This document shows, in pieces, positions 1-12,500 of a stretch of DNA of 64,000 nt. The stretch is taken from the NCBI RefSeq assembly GCF_040954835.1, contig NC_090703.1, forward strand, positions 7,931,001 through 7,995,000. The letters run 5' to 3'. This stretch comes from Lepisosteus oculatus (Eukaryota; Chordata; Actinopteri; Semionotiformes; Lepisosteidae). Positions within the stretch are counted from its first letter, which is position 1. Each line of letters starts with the position of its first letter. Below the pieces are notes generated by a model, which had not been told where the DNA came from, did not search any database, and saw only the letters and a list, made by a program, of their open reading frames with translations. Position numbers and translations under genes: made by a program.

Positions 1-348
1 TGAATCTTACATTAGTCTTAAATCATTTTAATTTTGTCCGTGACAGTGACAAAAGCATTCTCTCTCACTATTTTTATCTGGCAATATTCTAACAATATAT
101 TGGTTGGTCTAAACTAGATCGCACATTCAGACATGAAAAGTATGATTTCTCAAGGGATTGCTGGAACAGATAATTCAGTACATAGCTCCTCCCTCTCCAA
201 TATCTGGGTGAGTCGCACAGTTCACAGATCACACATTCTACTGCTTCTTAAAGTGTCTGTACATCTGGCCTCTGACTCCAGAGCTCCATTGCTCAGAGTC
301 CCTGCCTTTGTTTGAACATGGACAACACTTGGTGAGGGTGATTTCCAG
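1..348 (+). other. SYNE2 intron, 3' part
   Basis: Intronic sequence 5' of the first visible SYNE2 exon. No exon, repeat or RNA gene recognised; the short open frames here have no coding character. Confidence 0.7.
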
Positions 349-558
349 GCACAGGCCCTGCGAGCAGCAATGCTTGATGGCCTGAATGGTTGCAGGGTGA
401 AGAAGCTGAAGGATACACTGGCCACGGTACAGCAGCTGGACAAGAACATGAGTAACCTGCGCACCTGGCTGTCCCGCATCGAGGCAGAGCTGGCCAAGCC
501 TGTGATCTACACCATCTGCGGCGATGAGGAGATCCAGAGGAAACTAGCAGAACAGCAG
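349..558 (+). CDS. SYNE2: SYNE2 exon (window residues 1-70), spectrin repeat
   Basis: Reads AQALRAAMLDGL... then KKLKDTLATVQQLDKNMS and EEIQRKLAEQQ, a nesprin-2 spectrin repeat. Donor is cagcag/gtgggt after 558. The acceptor is taken as atttccag/gcacag (348) because the frame stays open from there. A weaker AG at 394-395 is the alternative and would shorten the exon by 47 nt. Confidence 0.85.
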
Positions 559-3500
559 GTGGGTGGAGGACTCGCAAGGACCTTGTTTTTTATTTCCTAG
601 AACAAACAGATTAAAAAAACAAATATTTATTCAACAGGTATCTTCAAAAGCTGGCATATTTCGTACAGCCAGAAGGCTGATCTGTGGTGGGCTCCTGTCC
701 TGTGATCTTAATGGGTTGCAGGAGGCAGCTGTGCTATAGAGAGATTGTACTTATGGCCAGCAGGAGAGATTTCCACTGAACAGACTTGTATGGGACTTTT
801 GCAGGAGGGATGGTTCACCTACTGTCTCTTAATAGATGTTAATTAGAAGAAAATAAGTCACAGTCTTCTGCATTTTGCAGTACATCTTGTCTGATGGCTG
901 AGAAGCCAAGACGGGCAGAAGTACTTGGACAAGGGCAAAAAACAACTTTGATCGTGACAGCAGTGGGCCTCTGCAGAGGGAGGAAGTGTCACAGGTTCCA
1001 TTACTGCAGTGACGGATGGCAAATAGACAAGGAATACATTAACATCCTATTTCACCTCCTGCACTGTGTAGACATCTTATTACTACTAATTGTTGGGGTC
1101 CCTAGTAATTCTGCACCCCCAGCAAAGGGAGTACTGGCCTTCTGTGACAATAATGGAGTACTTATTGCTGTTGCTGGTAGTCTATCCATCTTCATTCCGT
1201 TAGCTGTTGTGGCTAACATAATCTTGGCTGTAAAATCCCTAAAGAAAGAAAGATGCTACAAGCACTGACAGCAGAGAACAACACAGCAGATATCCAAAGA
1301 TTCTCATGTTTAATTAACACCGTCAGTGTGGAAATGAGCAGCAGAAGGGTTAATTGCACTGGTTGCTTGCGAACTCCTGTAAGGTGATTTGCATGTTTTT
1401 AATCCTGGGTCAGAGATGGAGTGCACCCATGTCTCTTTCTGCTCCATTGCTTATTAATACTCATTAACATCTCAAAACAAACTGGGTAGCCCCTCAGCTT
1501 TACAAAGCCAATCTTAATTACCTTGTAGGAAAGTGAACTTGGCCTTGGTGCAATACATCTAATGACCCAGTGTAAAGATTTTGACTGGAGCAAAAGGGAT
1601 TATGCTTCGGTATTTACGTGTTATCCAGATTTCTTAACATAGTTTGCCACCCAGAGAGCCTGTTTAAGCCCTTGTGAAGTTATATTATATAAGTTATATA
1701 AGTGATATCTGCTACAGTGAAATGGGGTTATTGGGTGCTATAGCTCAACAGAGCCTCTGAGGGTGCAACTTCCTCAAAGCAACTTGCAGAAGATGTTCCT
1801 CTCGCTCAGATGATGGTAAGGACATGAGAATGTTTATGCATGAAGTATTAAAACTTGATAATACGGTGCATTTGCAAAATATTTATTTAAGCACAGTTAA
1901 TCTCCTAACTAAGAGCAGTAAACCATTTTTACATCTGGTTCTCGGTGCCTCTCCTCCACTTCAGTTTCTAGTTGCACTATGTGTAATTTGTCAAGTGTAA
2001 GTTTCTCTTTTTGAAGGGCGGTTTTAAGAGTTTAACACAGATGCTCACTGGGTTCATTTTGCTTGTAACTGGAGGTTCAGTCTCCTGCAGGCCTGTGGCT
2101 GTGCAGGGATCATGAAGGCCAGGAAGACAGTTGCCAAAAGGCACTTTACCGAGTAAACAAAGTCTTGGTCTCATTGGGCATCTTCACACCACGCTCTCAT
2201 TTCATCAGACGTGGCTAGAAGTGAAAGATATGTAAAAGCTGTACTTCCTGCAGAGTGAAATAGCTGTTCCGCCAGCAAGATCCTCTTGTTAGACTTGTAG
2301 GTCTTTGTGCACGTAGAGTATGGGTATCTGCAGAGTAAGAATAACAACAACAACTAATATTATACTAAATTACATTTACTTACGTAGCATAAATACATTT
2401 AAAAAATGATTCCAAAAGCTCTTCACCTCACAGCAGGTCAGCAAGCAATAAACTGTAACTATTAGGAAAGGCTCATGCACATCAGTGTGTTTTAAACTGT
2501 ATTGGAGTCTTGGAGTAAAAGAGCTGGATGAGTAGTTGCTCACATAGTGCAGGGTGAGTATACACTAGACTCCACAATGTGCAGAATGCGGGGCTAGATG
2601 AAGGGACATTGCAGAACTGCTCTTCAGGTGAACATGAAGGGAATCCACTCTGTCGCCCTTATGCATCAGCGGGGTCTGCAGACTTGTAAACTTCCTCTGC
2701 GTTCGTGCGCGCGCGTGTGTCCCAGGACCTGCAGCGAGACATTGAGCAGCACTCGGAGGGCGTGACGTCGGTCCTGAACCTGTGCGACGTCCTCCTGCAC
2801 GACACGGACGCCTGCACCAGCGAGACGGAGTGCGACTCCATCCAGCAGACCACCCGCAGCCTGGACCGCCGCTGGAGGAACATCTGCGCCATGTCCATGG
2901 AGAGGAGGTTTAAGTGCGTGGTGCCGCCTTGTCTGGGGACACTCGGCCCCATCACCCACACCTTCTGCACAGGGCTGCTCGATAGCATGGTCTTGATGCG
3001 GGGCATGTTGGCTCGATGGCTGAGAGATTCCTGTTCAGATATGGAGATGGGTGGGGCTTGAACAGAGCCGGAGCGAAGCAGGGAGCAGAAATTATTCCGA
3101 CATCTCTATCCTCCCTTTAATTTTCCTTTTGTGCAAAACTCGACACACGTTTTCACATTGATGTACAGTACAGTAAACCCTCTGTTTAATGGACTGATAA
3201 GGGGGAAGGGATGTCCATTTTTTCCAAATGTCTGTTACATCACAAATTATGTTTTTTTCAGGTAAAAAACACACTATCACACTATCATATGAAAACATAG
3301 GTATTTGTGTGTTTAATGGAACTCCTTCACTTATTCTTCAAACAATTGCAAGTAACACAGTCAATGAAGAGTGTCCCTGTGCCTTCTGTAACATAAATAT
3401 ACAAGCGGTTTATTTCACGTGTCAGAAACATACAGTATTGTATCAAAACCATCAACGCCCATCATAAGTATCTGACCTTCTCTTACAGGGCACCATTGAT

Positions 3501-6500
3501 ATTCCTGAATGTTAAACTTATGTAGCGTTCTATTTTTAACTTGTTTTTACTATTTTCTCATTGTTCCAGGGAAAGGCCGGCTGTATTTCTGATTTTACAG
3601 ATAAAATTCCCCTTTTAGCAATTTTTTTATCTGTGAAATCTGAAGTCCGCTGACCCGAGGGTTTACTGTACTTTGGAAGGCTGTAAACAGCGAGGACCCC
3701 AAAGCTATAAAATAGTTGACCTACTTTGTGCCACCCCAGGATCGAGGACACCTGGAGGCTGTGGTGCAGGTTCCTGGAGGACTATTCGCGCTTCGAGGAT
3801 TGGCTGAAGACCGCCGAGAGGACGGCGGCCTCTCCCAACTCCGCGGAGGTCCTCTACACCAACGCCAAGGAGGAGCTGAAGAAATTCGAGGTAGCACCTT
3901 GTTTAAAAACCGCTCGAAACACAGCGGGCCTCTTCTAGGACAGAAAGCCCTCTACCTGTTGGGGTGTTTACTGCGTATGCACCAGACCATCCTATTAATA
4001 AATACAATTGCAGACATTTATGACTAGTGTGATGCTGGTGAAAACAGTATTTGTGGTCAACCTCAACTTTCAACAACTCAACAAGTAGTGGATTATAAAA
4101 ACCCTCTTTTACACATGAGTTCATCATCGCCTTATTTCTTGTCCTCTTTATTCTGCTGTGTGAGTCTGAAGGAACTGCCGTTTGCTCTGCATTCGCTCAG
4201 AAATTAGACACTTTCTGTGTTCTGTTAGACCTCGCATACAGCAGAGAGAAGGATTTGAAAAGTTAAGGAGAAAATAACTTGATACTGATTAGAGAGGAGG
4301 TTACTCTCGGGAGAAATCCTATTCTCTTGGTGTCACTATAAAGCTAGAGATTCACGGATTTGGATATTCATCTGATCATAACAACATCCCTCTTCGACAA
4401 GCAAGGCACTTCTGCATGTTTCTGCAGATGCTTTCAGAGTGAGATTGTTTAAAAAAAAAAAACTGAGATCTTTTTTTCAGCCTGTATCTGTTTTGATCAG
4501 TAAATGTTCTGGACCCTTTTACAATAAAATCTGTTAAAATGTCTGGTCTTAGTGAATATTTTAACCGCAAGGGAACTGTCTTCCTTGTCTTTGGAAGGAA
4601 AATTTAAAACATCCACATGCCCACATGTGACCGCTCCAAATCCCTGTGATCTGGATTTGTTTCGCAAGCATACAGGAGTTGTAAAGTCAAGGAGTGTGGG
4701 GCAGGAATGTCACACATGTTGGTCACAGTCATTGCATGTGTAGGCAATGAGCCTTCAGCTACTGTACAGTCAGTTCCTAAGGGGAGCCAGAATCACAGAC
4801 GGGACCTCCAGTTGAGCTCTCATGGGAAGTCTGGATTCTGCCAGGGAGCGAACGATTGCTCCTGTTCCCTTCCCTTGGCCTGACGGAGGTCACTCATCTC
4901 CCTTCCTCCCCTCTCTCCCAGGCATTCCAGAGGCAGGTCCATGAGCGTCTGACCCAGCTGGAGCTGGTCAACAAGCAGTACCGGCGCCTGGCCCGAGAGA
5001 ACCGCACCGACGCGGCCAGCCGCCTCAAGCTCATGGTCCACGAGGGGAACCAGCGCTGGGACAACCTGCAGAAGAGGGTGTCCGCCATCCTGAGGAGGCT
5101 GAAGGTGGGTCTTTCTCCCCTCCTGGCAGCTGGCAACCCAGGGACTGTCCTAAAGTCTGTCGTTCTTGTATACCTCATCACTGGTCAGGACGGATGAAAG
5201 ATGTCTGTGGGTTCTGTTCCTGTCAAGTTCCTGGTGGTGTTGAGGTAAGTATAGAAGCCCCTGTACTACAGTACAACATGGGCAGAGGAGGAATGTGCCA
5301 GACATGTCTCATCTCTAGATCTCCAGCCATCTCTGACTTCAATACCATTCTGTCTGTCCACACCCTTCCAGAGAAGATGTAAAGACCTGGTTGAATTTTG
5401 TTCAACCAGTTTGAAAACTGTGATGGAAGTATGTACTCAATGTATCTCAGTGAAAATATGTCAATTAAAAGATATACAGTATATTTAGCAAATAAGTTTC
5501 AAAACCTGGAACCTTTTAGTGCTTATATTTTTTAAATTGTTATACATTAGCTCAGGAACCCGTATTAATATAGAGATTACAGTTAAAACAGGTAGAATTT
5601 TCTGGTGACAATTACTCAAGTAACCCACAGAGGTCACAGAGAGCACATTCAGAAAAATACTTCTAAAGATTACTAGATTGATCCCATACTTTCTTTTAGG
5701 AATCCTGAACCGTGTTCAGAACAGGTCCAGCAGTACGTCAAATTAATTCATGTTGCTGTCAATGTTGAAAGATGTCCTACTTTGTCCTGCCACTAGGGGA
5801 TATCCTGTTGAAATATCAAGGCAGCCCAGTCCACATCAGCTGAGATTCAAGCAGTTGCTTTTACTGATCTATATTTGTACTGCCTGAACTGTCAGAATTA
5901 AAATGCAATGTTTCATTATGTTTACTATAAGCACTTTTCTTTTATGAACCTCTGTGGGACATAGTCTGAACTTGACCTTTTCCACGCTTTTTTAAAAAGT
6001 TTTTTTTTTGCTTTTTATCAAATCAAGTGAAAGAGAAACAATTTTAGAAAAGCCTTGCCTCACATTGGTATAATAATCAAGGGGGTACGTTCATTTTGAC
6101 TGATGAAATCTGCAGAATGTTTTCATTGATTTGGGCTAGTCTCTCAGGTGGAGCTGATGCAGACACATATCTATAATATAGCCTGCTGGAAGACTGTGTA
6201 TTGGACCCTCTGGCTGTGTTTCCCTGCTTCTCACGCCTCCCTGACTACTCCTTATCAGAATCCTTCAGATGTGGTGTGTAAAGAATAACTATTGAAAGAT
6301 TGTTAGTTTCTTTAGATGCAGTTCCTCTGGTTGTGTGGGTGGGCATAGGATATCCATCGGAATATCAGACAGAAAGTATTTGAGCAGTTCCTGTCCTGGA
6401 TCGCCACGCTGCCTGCCCGCTCCAGACCCCAGAGAGCACCACTTTCATCTCGCTCCTTCTCCGCCCTTTCCCGCCCACAGCACTTCACGTCCCAGCGGGA

Positions 6501-9500
6501 GGAGTTTGAGTCCACGCGCGACGGGATCCTGGTGTGGCTGACGGAGATGGACCTGCAGCTGACCAACGTGGAGCACTTCTCCGAGAGCGACATCGAGGAC
6601 AAGATGAGACAGCTCAATGTGAGGCTCCAGCGCGGCTCGCTCGCTCGCTCCCGTCTGCCTGTGGTTAAACTGCTCACAGGGGTGCCAGAGCTGCCAGGGT
6701 TTTTAAACTGGGGTTCTTTCCTTATTTGGAAAAGGTATTAGGAAACACACGGGTGGAAATTGTTGAATGTAAAAGGCCCACAGTGAGATAGATGGGCTAC
6801 AGCCGATCATCCCTGTTTTCAATTCAAGGTGCTTTATTAGCATGACCGATGGGTACAATCAGTGTTGCCAAAGCAAATAAAATAATGAAATTCACATGAA
6901 ACAAAACAAAAAATAAAATTAATATAAAATCTACAGACATTTACAACAATGACATATTTTAAAATATTTACATATACTGTAGACAGAAGGCGCATTATTG
7001 GGAGACAGACTCACTGTTCCTCAGGCTGTGACAGGAGATCACATACTGGGCTGTTTAAACTGTTTCCAGGGAGTACAGTTATACAGTTTTCACCCACTGT
7101 ATCTGCAGGTTGTAGAGTGCTGTGAATCCAGAAGGTCTCTAAATCCTCACACCACAGCACCTGGACTAGTAAGGTCCACAGCGCTAGGCAGGGTAAAGCC
7201 CAGCAATCGCATGCTGTTCTAGCAGGTTTGTGTTTGCGTTTGCGTGCACGCAGGGGTTCCAGCAGGAGATCATGCTGCACACCAACAAGATCGACCAGCT
7301 GATCGTGTTCGGGGAGAACCTGATCCAGAAGAGCGAGCCCATTGACGCCGTGCTGATCGAGGACGAGCTGGAGGAGCTGCACTCCTACTGCCAGGAGGTC
7401 TTCGGCAGGGTGGCGCGCTTCCACCACCGCCTGACCAGCCGAGGGCTTGTGAGTGTCTGCAGGGGTTGGGAGGAGTCCTGCACAGTTACTTAATCTGGCC
7501 CAACTGCAGTCCTAATCAGGCATTAATTAAGGGCTGCCCACAAACCTTGTAGGCATTGGCCCCTGCCAGGCCAGACTGCTTACCTCTTGTTCCCAGATCG
7601 GTGTGCTTGAAGGTTCTGCGCTGTGCTCTACGTGGCGGGAACAGTGTTGGATTGGAAGGGGTTGTGTACAGCTTTGTGAAACTTTATTCTGGAAAATCCT
7701 GGGTATTTATCATGGGTCGTGAAGCCCGGTGAAATTTGGGAGAGGTATGCTGAATGGAGGAGAAAATGCGCGCATGGCAGAGAAGCGAATCCTTTCTCTT
7801 CTATTGAAACAGTACGGGAAGGGGATTGATATTGTGGGTTTCTGTCTCTCGCTGTCTGCCTCGTGTGATGACGCCCTTGTCCCCCCTGTGCCCAGATGTC
7901 GGAGGAGGAACGGGAGCTTTCTGACCGTGACACTGACCTGGACGAATCCTCAGAGCTGCAGGGGGTGTGCTGGGAAGGGGGAAAGGAGGGTCCCGAGACC
8001 TCGCCCAGTCACCAGGCCATGTGCCACCTGATGCCCCCAGCCCCTGGCCAGGAGCGCTCGGGCAGGGAGACGCCCGTCAGCGTCGACTCCATTCCCCTGG
8101 AGTGGGACCACACCGTGGACGTGGGGGGATCTTCGTCACACGAGGATGAGGAGGAGGCTACTTACTACAGCGCACTGTCAGGTACCCTACTCTCTGCTTA
8201 ATGGACATTGTCTACACCAGGGGTGTGTGTACCTATTGAAAGACTTCAGGCCTTCCAGAGCTTCTGTTGCTGAATTACTCCTTAATTGTATAAGTATCCT
8301 TTATGTTTAAGTATCCCCTAATTACAAAACAGGCACTAATTAGGCACTAACTACAAAACTGTTTGAATATACCAGGGGGTAATTCACTTTTATAGCTGTG
8401 GTGCAGTCCATAGCAAATTTTAACATGATCTGTTCTTTATGATATGATGGAAATCAGGAAGCACACAGTACCAGTTATATTCCTCTTCCTAGCTTTGACC
8501 TAAACAAAGTACACACAGCCTTTCTTCCACTAATGCAGAACCCATGTTCTTACTATTTTACATTTTTTCCCCTAAATTTTACACTTATCTTCCTGCAACA
8601 GTGGTGGTATTCCCCACATGTCAACTCCAGTTGCTATTGCAGGTTTTTCAGTGAAGGTACCAGACTGCTTCAATATGTTTAGACCCTTTCGGCAGATGTT
8701 TCAGCAAAAATAAAAAATGTTAGGGTGCTTGCACTGGCTGGACGTTCAGAATTGGCACCTCCGATGTTTACATGTAGCAGAGGATGTACTGTACCACAGG
8801 TTTGACACAGTCTGAGTGCATCCAATGGAAAAAGTTGGAAGGCTTCGAAACTGTTAATTAAACTCTCTTTAAGAACCTAGTTCATTAAAGGAAAATCATC
8901 CCTTGATTATTCCTAGTTAGATCCAGTTGGATGTTCTACAGGGGCTTGGCCTTATGACAGCAGACAGCCTACACTACAATGTCTTTACCAAGACTGTCTC
9001 ATTCCTGAGGTGTAGCCCATGTGTTCCACATTACAGGATTAAAGACAAGGCAGAACATTCTGCAACTCTGCGTTGTTTTTACTTTGCCTTATTGAAAGCA
9101 GAGCTGTCAGTACAGTATAAATCTGTCAGCACCATGTCCTGTGGGACTTCTTTCCTCCTCTCAGCTGGAGCTGCCTGGCGGTAAAGACAACATAATCAGG
9201 CTCTTATTTGAAACAGTTTTATCACCTCTTCAGTTAGACTCATTTCCAGGTTTTGGGAAAGGTAGTCATCTTTTTTATTTCTTTTATCTTCAAGTTGTGA
9301 AAAGTGTTGCATTTAGGAATTTTATATCATTTTTCACAATGGAAACTTGTTTATAGGGAGGTTTTTTTTCACATATTGGTATCCGACATCTGGGCTTTTT
9401 CCTAACCAGCTTGTTGCAGCTGGTGTGATGCCGCGCTCCATGTATCTGCCTGGCCTTGGACAGTCTGTGGTTGCAGATTGAAAGGCGTTATTTTCATTCG

Positions 9501-12500
9501 TCCTGCCTCCCCCTTTCCCTGGAATCCCAGAGAACGGATGCTTTGTAGAACTGCCAGTACAGAAGATCCATGAAGTGGAGACCGACGTAATGAATTCTTT
9601 TCTTTCAGATGTAGAAATCACAGAAAATCCAGAGTCCTTTGTTAAAACGACGGCAAAAACGTTGAAGGAAACCTCTGGTAGGCACTTGCTCCATGCATGT
9701 GTCTTTGCTGTGGTCTGATCATGGCAAGGCATGAAATAAACTCTCGATGAGCCATCCCTCGTCCCCGCACGCCTCACTGCCCTGTGTCCCATTCCCTCCA
9801 TCTCCCTGCTCCCTATTATTTGCTCTTTCTCTCCCTGGTTCCTGGGGCTACTGGGAGAGGACAGAGGCCGGAACAACTGTCCACATTAAAGCTCTTCTGA
9901 CATTTCCATGTCTTGTTTTTTTGCTTCCTCTCTTACTAACGTATTGAAGCAACCAGCCACTAATAGTTTGAGATTCCGGAGCTCTGATCTTAAACTGAAA
10001 AGCTGCTGAAATGTTGAGGATCAAAGGTCCAGGGGGATGCTGTGGTTTAAAGCTGTGTTTGGGGGTGGTCTGGCCATGTGCACGCAGTTGACACTGGGTA
10101 TGGCTTCCTGCTGCACTGTGGAGCAGTGGTGTGCTACAGCAGTGGTTCGCAATCCTCATCCTGAGGCACAGCTCTGTCTTCTGGCTTTTGCTCCTGCTAA
10201 ATTCTGAATAGCAGATGAAGTTTAAATGTCTGATTTAGGTGTGCTTTCTGTCCAAAAGGGTGTCTAGATTTTGTAATTGGCACTCCCTTTATTCAGGTGT
10301 GTTAGCTGAAATGTAGAAAGTCTGACTAAAGCAGGAGGAAAACACTGGCAATGTGCAATACATTCTCACCTGTGTCTGTTCGTTAACTGATCTCCTATTG
10401 AGAGCTTCTTATTTGGGTCTAAGGCAGCACATTATTTTAGTTAGCAAGTAAATTAGCCAACTGAGGAGAGACTGCATAAAGTTCTGTGTGATAATGTTAT
10501 TGGAAATTGAATTATTAACCTAATCTTTTTAACAAAAAAATAGTGTACAAAAGTCTAAACAAGCAAGCGGATCAGGTAGAGGTACAGTACCAGTTAGCAC
10601 TCGTGATGAATAGCCATGTGGAATGAAAACCAGCAGCCACAGTCAGTCCAGGACTGTGAACCACTGTCCTACAGCAATGTTTGTGGCTGCTCAATACAGT
10701 TTGATCACCGAGTGCATTTCCTTGCATGATAAGGAAATGCATAAAAACACCGCCATTGTTTCTGTGATGTATTGCTGCATGTGGTAAAATGAGTTTGCCT
10801 GGACTGAGTTCAGATCCTTAGAATCATGTTCCAAAGGGGTCTTAAGTTATTGAGTCATGGTAATTGCAAATATCTTTTATGTATCTTACTAATTTATGGT
10901 AGTGCATTGCTTTGTTTTTTATTTCTTTCTGCAATTCCTACTTCCTTAGTTCCTTCATTTTTTTTACCAGAGATGTTTCAAATTGACTCATCTGATTAAG
11001 GAAAGGGAAATTTCATTTCATTTCATTTGCAATATTTTTTTCTGCCACTGATTCCCTTGCAAATACAACCACTGGAAGTTTTCGTTTCCCCCTTCATGAC
11101 TGACCAGATGTTGAGGTGGACTGAGACGAGGCGCTTGGTGCTGAGCTCCAGTGTGGTTCTGCACTATTAGGGTGCTGTGGGTAATGGTGTGCCCGTGTGT
11201 TGCAGGTAAAGCTGGCTCGGAGCCCCCCAGCTGGCACTCCCCTGAGCCCGTGGACAGCAGGAAGCAGCGCTTCCACCGAGAGATCCTCCAGGGCTTCCAC
11301 TCCCAGACCCTGGACACCAGCACCCCCTACAAGCCCGGCTATGTGAGTCTGCTGCTTTCTGTCTCTTCAGTAACTACTGGCTACAATTTAGCTACAGAAC
11401 CACATTCCAAAGAGTTCATGAATAAGGTGCATGATCAGCCTCTTGCCTTTCAATTCCGTGCGTCCTTTTGCTGTTTCCAGGGTTTTTTGAACCAAGGTCA
11501 GAGAAATAGAGGTCTTTTTATTGCTCAGCTCAACTTTAAAGACGCTTGGCGTCTTTAAAATAATAATAGTTTCCAACAGTATTATGCTTGGTGCTGCTGT
11601 TTGTTGCTTTGTAATTTGGTTTTACATACCCTCATTCATCGGCTGTCTAAAGAAGTAACATACTGGACACTCTCTGTGAAAAACGGGGATTGTTGAGATT
11701 TCTGGAAGTTTTCCGTAACGCTTTCTCTGTGCATCAGCAGATTCAGCTGACTTTTCTAACTAGGGTAGAACGTAAATTATTTGGCGAGTGAGTGTCCAGT
11801 CTCCGGCACTTTCCAGGGGTCACAGCCAATCTGACACTGCCCAGCAAACAACGAGCTATTTTCGCCAGTCTGGCGATTGGGCACCACACTGTGCAGAACA
11901 CAACACCAGGCATGCTATTTGATTGAGCTACGGGTGACATATCACCCCTGGAACAGGAAAACGCATATCCCCACCATTTCGTGAAGGAATTCCAGTGGCA
12001 ACACCGAATAAATTTTAGTTTCCCGCCAAGAGCATTTTTATTTAGTAAATACATTTAACACACTAAAAAACATTTGTACAATACCTCAAAACACAAGATT
12101 ATAAAAGGATGTGCAAAAACTAAGACAGTATAAAAGAGAGCTGATTTTCCAGCGTGAAAATCTGACTCTCCCTCCTATATCATGATCCACTGTACACGCA
12201 AAGCCGAGCCTGCTAACAGACACAGGGCTAACACAGATTCACTGTGAGGCAGTCAGTAATGCAGATGACCCAGCCCGACTCCTGCCTCTGTTTCCTTCGT
12301 CTGTTACAAATGCCGTACCCGTGTCGGTGTCGGGAATGCACTGAGTGGCCACTAACGGTGCCCATGGTGTTTCAGGTGCAGCTGATGTCTGAGTGCAGTG
12401 GCAGCATCGACAGCGTGAAGCGCGTGAAGCTCATCCTGAACGACGAGGAGCTGCTGCCCGAGGAGCAGGGCCTGACAGGGCTGAGCGCGGCCGACACCCA

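Noticed and set aside
9334..9876. 180-codon minus-strand ORF
   Set aside because: Antisense to the SYNE2 micro-exon and its intron; no family resemblance, no splice context, composition not protein-like.
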